Assembly (NCBI GenBank): GCA_964444795.1
Contig: CAYUIQ010000223.1
Coordinates: forward strand, 1 to 14,205
Direction of reading: 5' to 3'
From: JABMRP01 sp964444795
GTDB taxonomy: Bacteria > Planctomycetota > Planctomycetia > Pirellulales > Thermoguttaceae
Length of the DNA stretch: 14,205 nucleotides
Numbering within the stretch: position 1 is the first letter of the stretch; every line of letters begins with the position of its first letter. Positions 14,118 through 14,205 of this stretch are shown here, piece by piece. The notes under the pieces were generated by a model that worked only from the letters and a program-made list of their open reading frames with translations, did not search any database and was not told the DNA's origin. The position numbers and the translations under genes are program-made.

Positions 14118-14205
<88 letters not shown>

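Overview
The window reads as a GC-rich chromosomal segment from a planctomycete, most likely of the Pirellulales type (order-level guess, low confidence). The evidence is the gene mix: a DUF1559 pseudopilin-like protein with a prepilin N-terminus, a very large PEP-CTERM surface protein built of short Gly/Asn/Thr repeats, a Tat-exported Gfo/Idh/MocA oxidoreductase followed by an exported HEAT-repeat protein, and a sodium:solute symporter with an unusually long soluble insert. I see no phage, transposase, CRISPR, rRNA or tRNA gene.

Layout. Positions 1-91 hold an inverted copy of a palindromic intergenic repeat. Two minus-strand genes follow: DUF1559 (112-1152) with a good promoter of its own, and upstream of it the PEP-CTERM giant (1428-5426). 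A degenerate second copy of the repeat lies between them. A 476-bp divergent spacer (5427-5902) leads to two plus-strand genes, the Gfo/Idh/MocA oxidoreductase (5903-7186) and the HEAT protein (7272-9419). A large imperfect inverted repeat (9444-9510) separates these from a convergent YkgJ-type cysteine-cluster gene (9506-9817, minus). Divergent from that are slyX (9978-10217) and a LuxR-type regulator with a degenerate receiver (10288-10974). The LuxR gene converges on, and overlaps by four bases, a stand-alone receiver-domain response regulator (10971-11414, minus). After a 254-bp spacer comes the sodium:solute symporter (11669-14050), and the window ends inside a third copy of the palindromic repeat.

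How the genes fit together. The DUF1559 and PEP-CTERM genes are both cell-envelope functions and share a strand. The oxidoreductase and HEAT protein look like one exported pair, probably co-transcribed. slyX and the LuxR gene are adjacent, both lack a clear Shine-Dalgarno sequence, and slyX has a promoter placed so that its mRNA would be leaderless. The two regulators may influence one another through overlapping convergent transcription. Nothing ties all the genes into one pathway. The least ordinary items are the palindromic repeat family bracketing the segment, a DUF3395-like C-terminal domain on the HEAT protein, the LuxR protein that has lost its phospho-acceptor aspartate, a 20-bp perfect dyad in front of it, and the 225-residue insert in the symporter.
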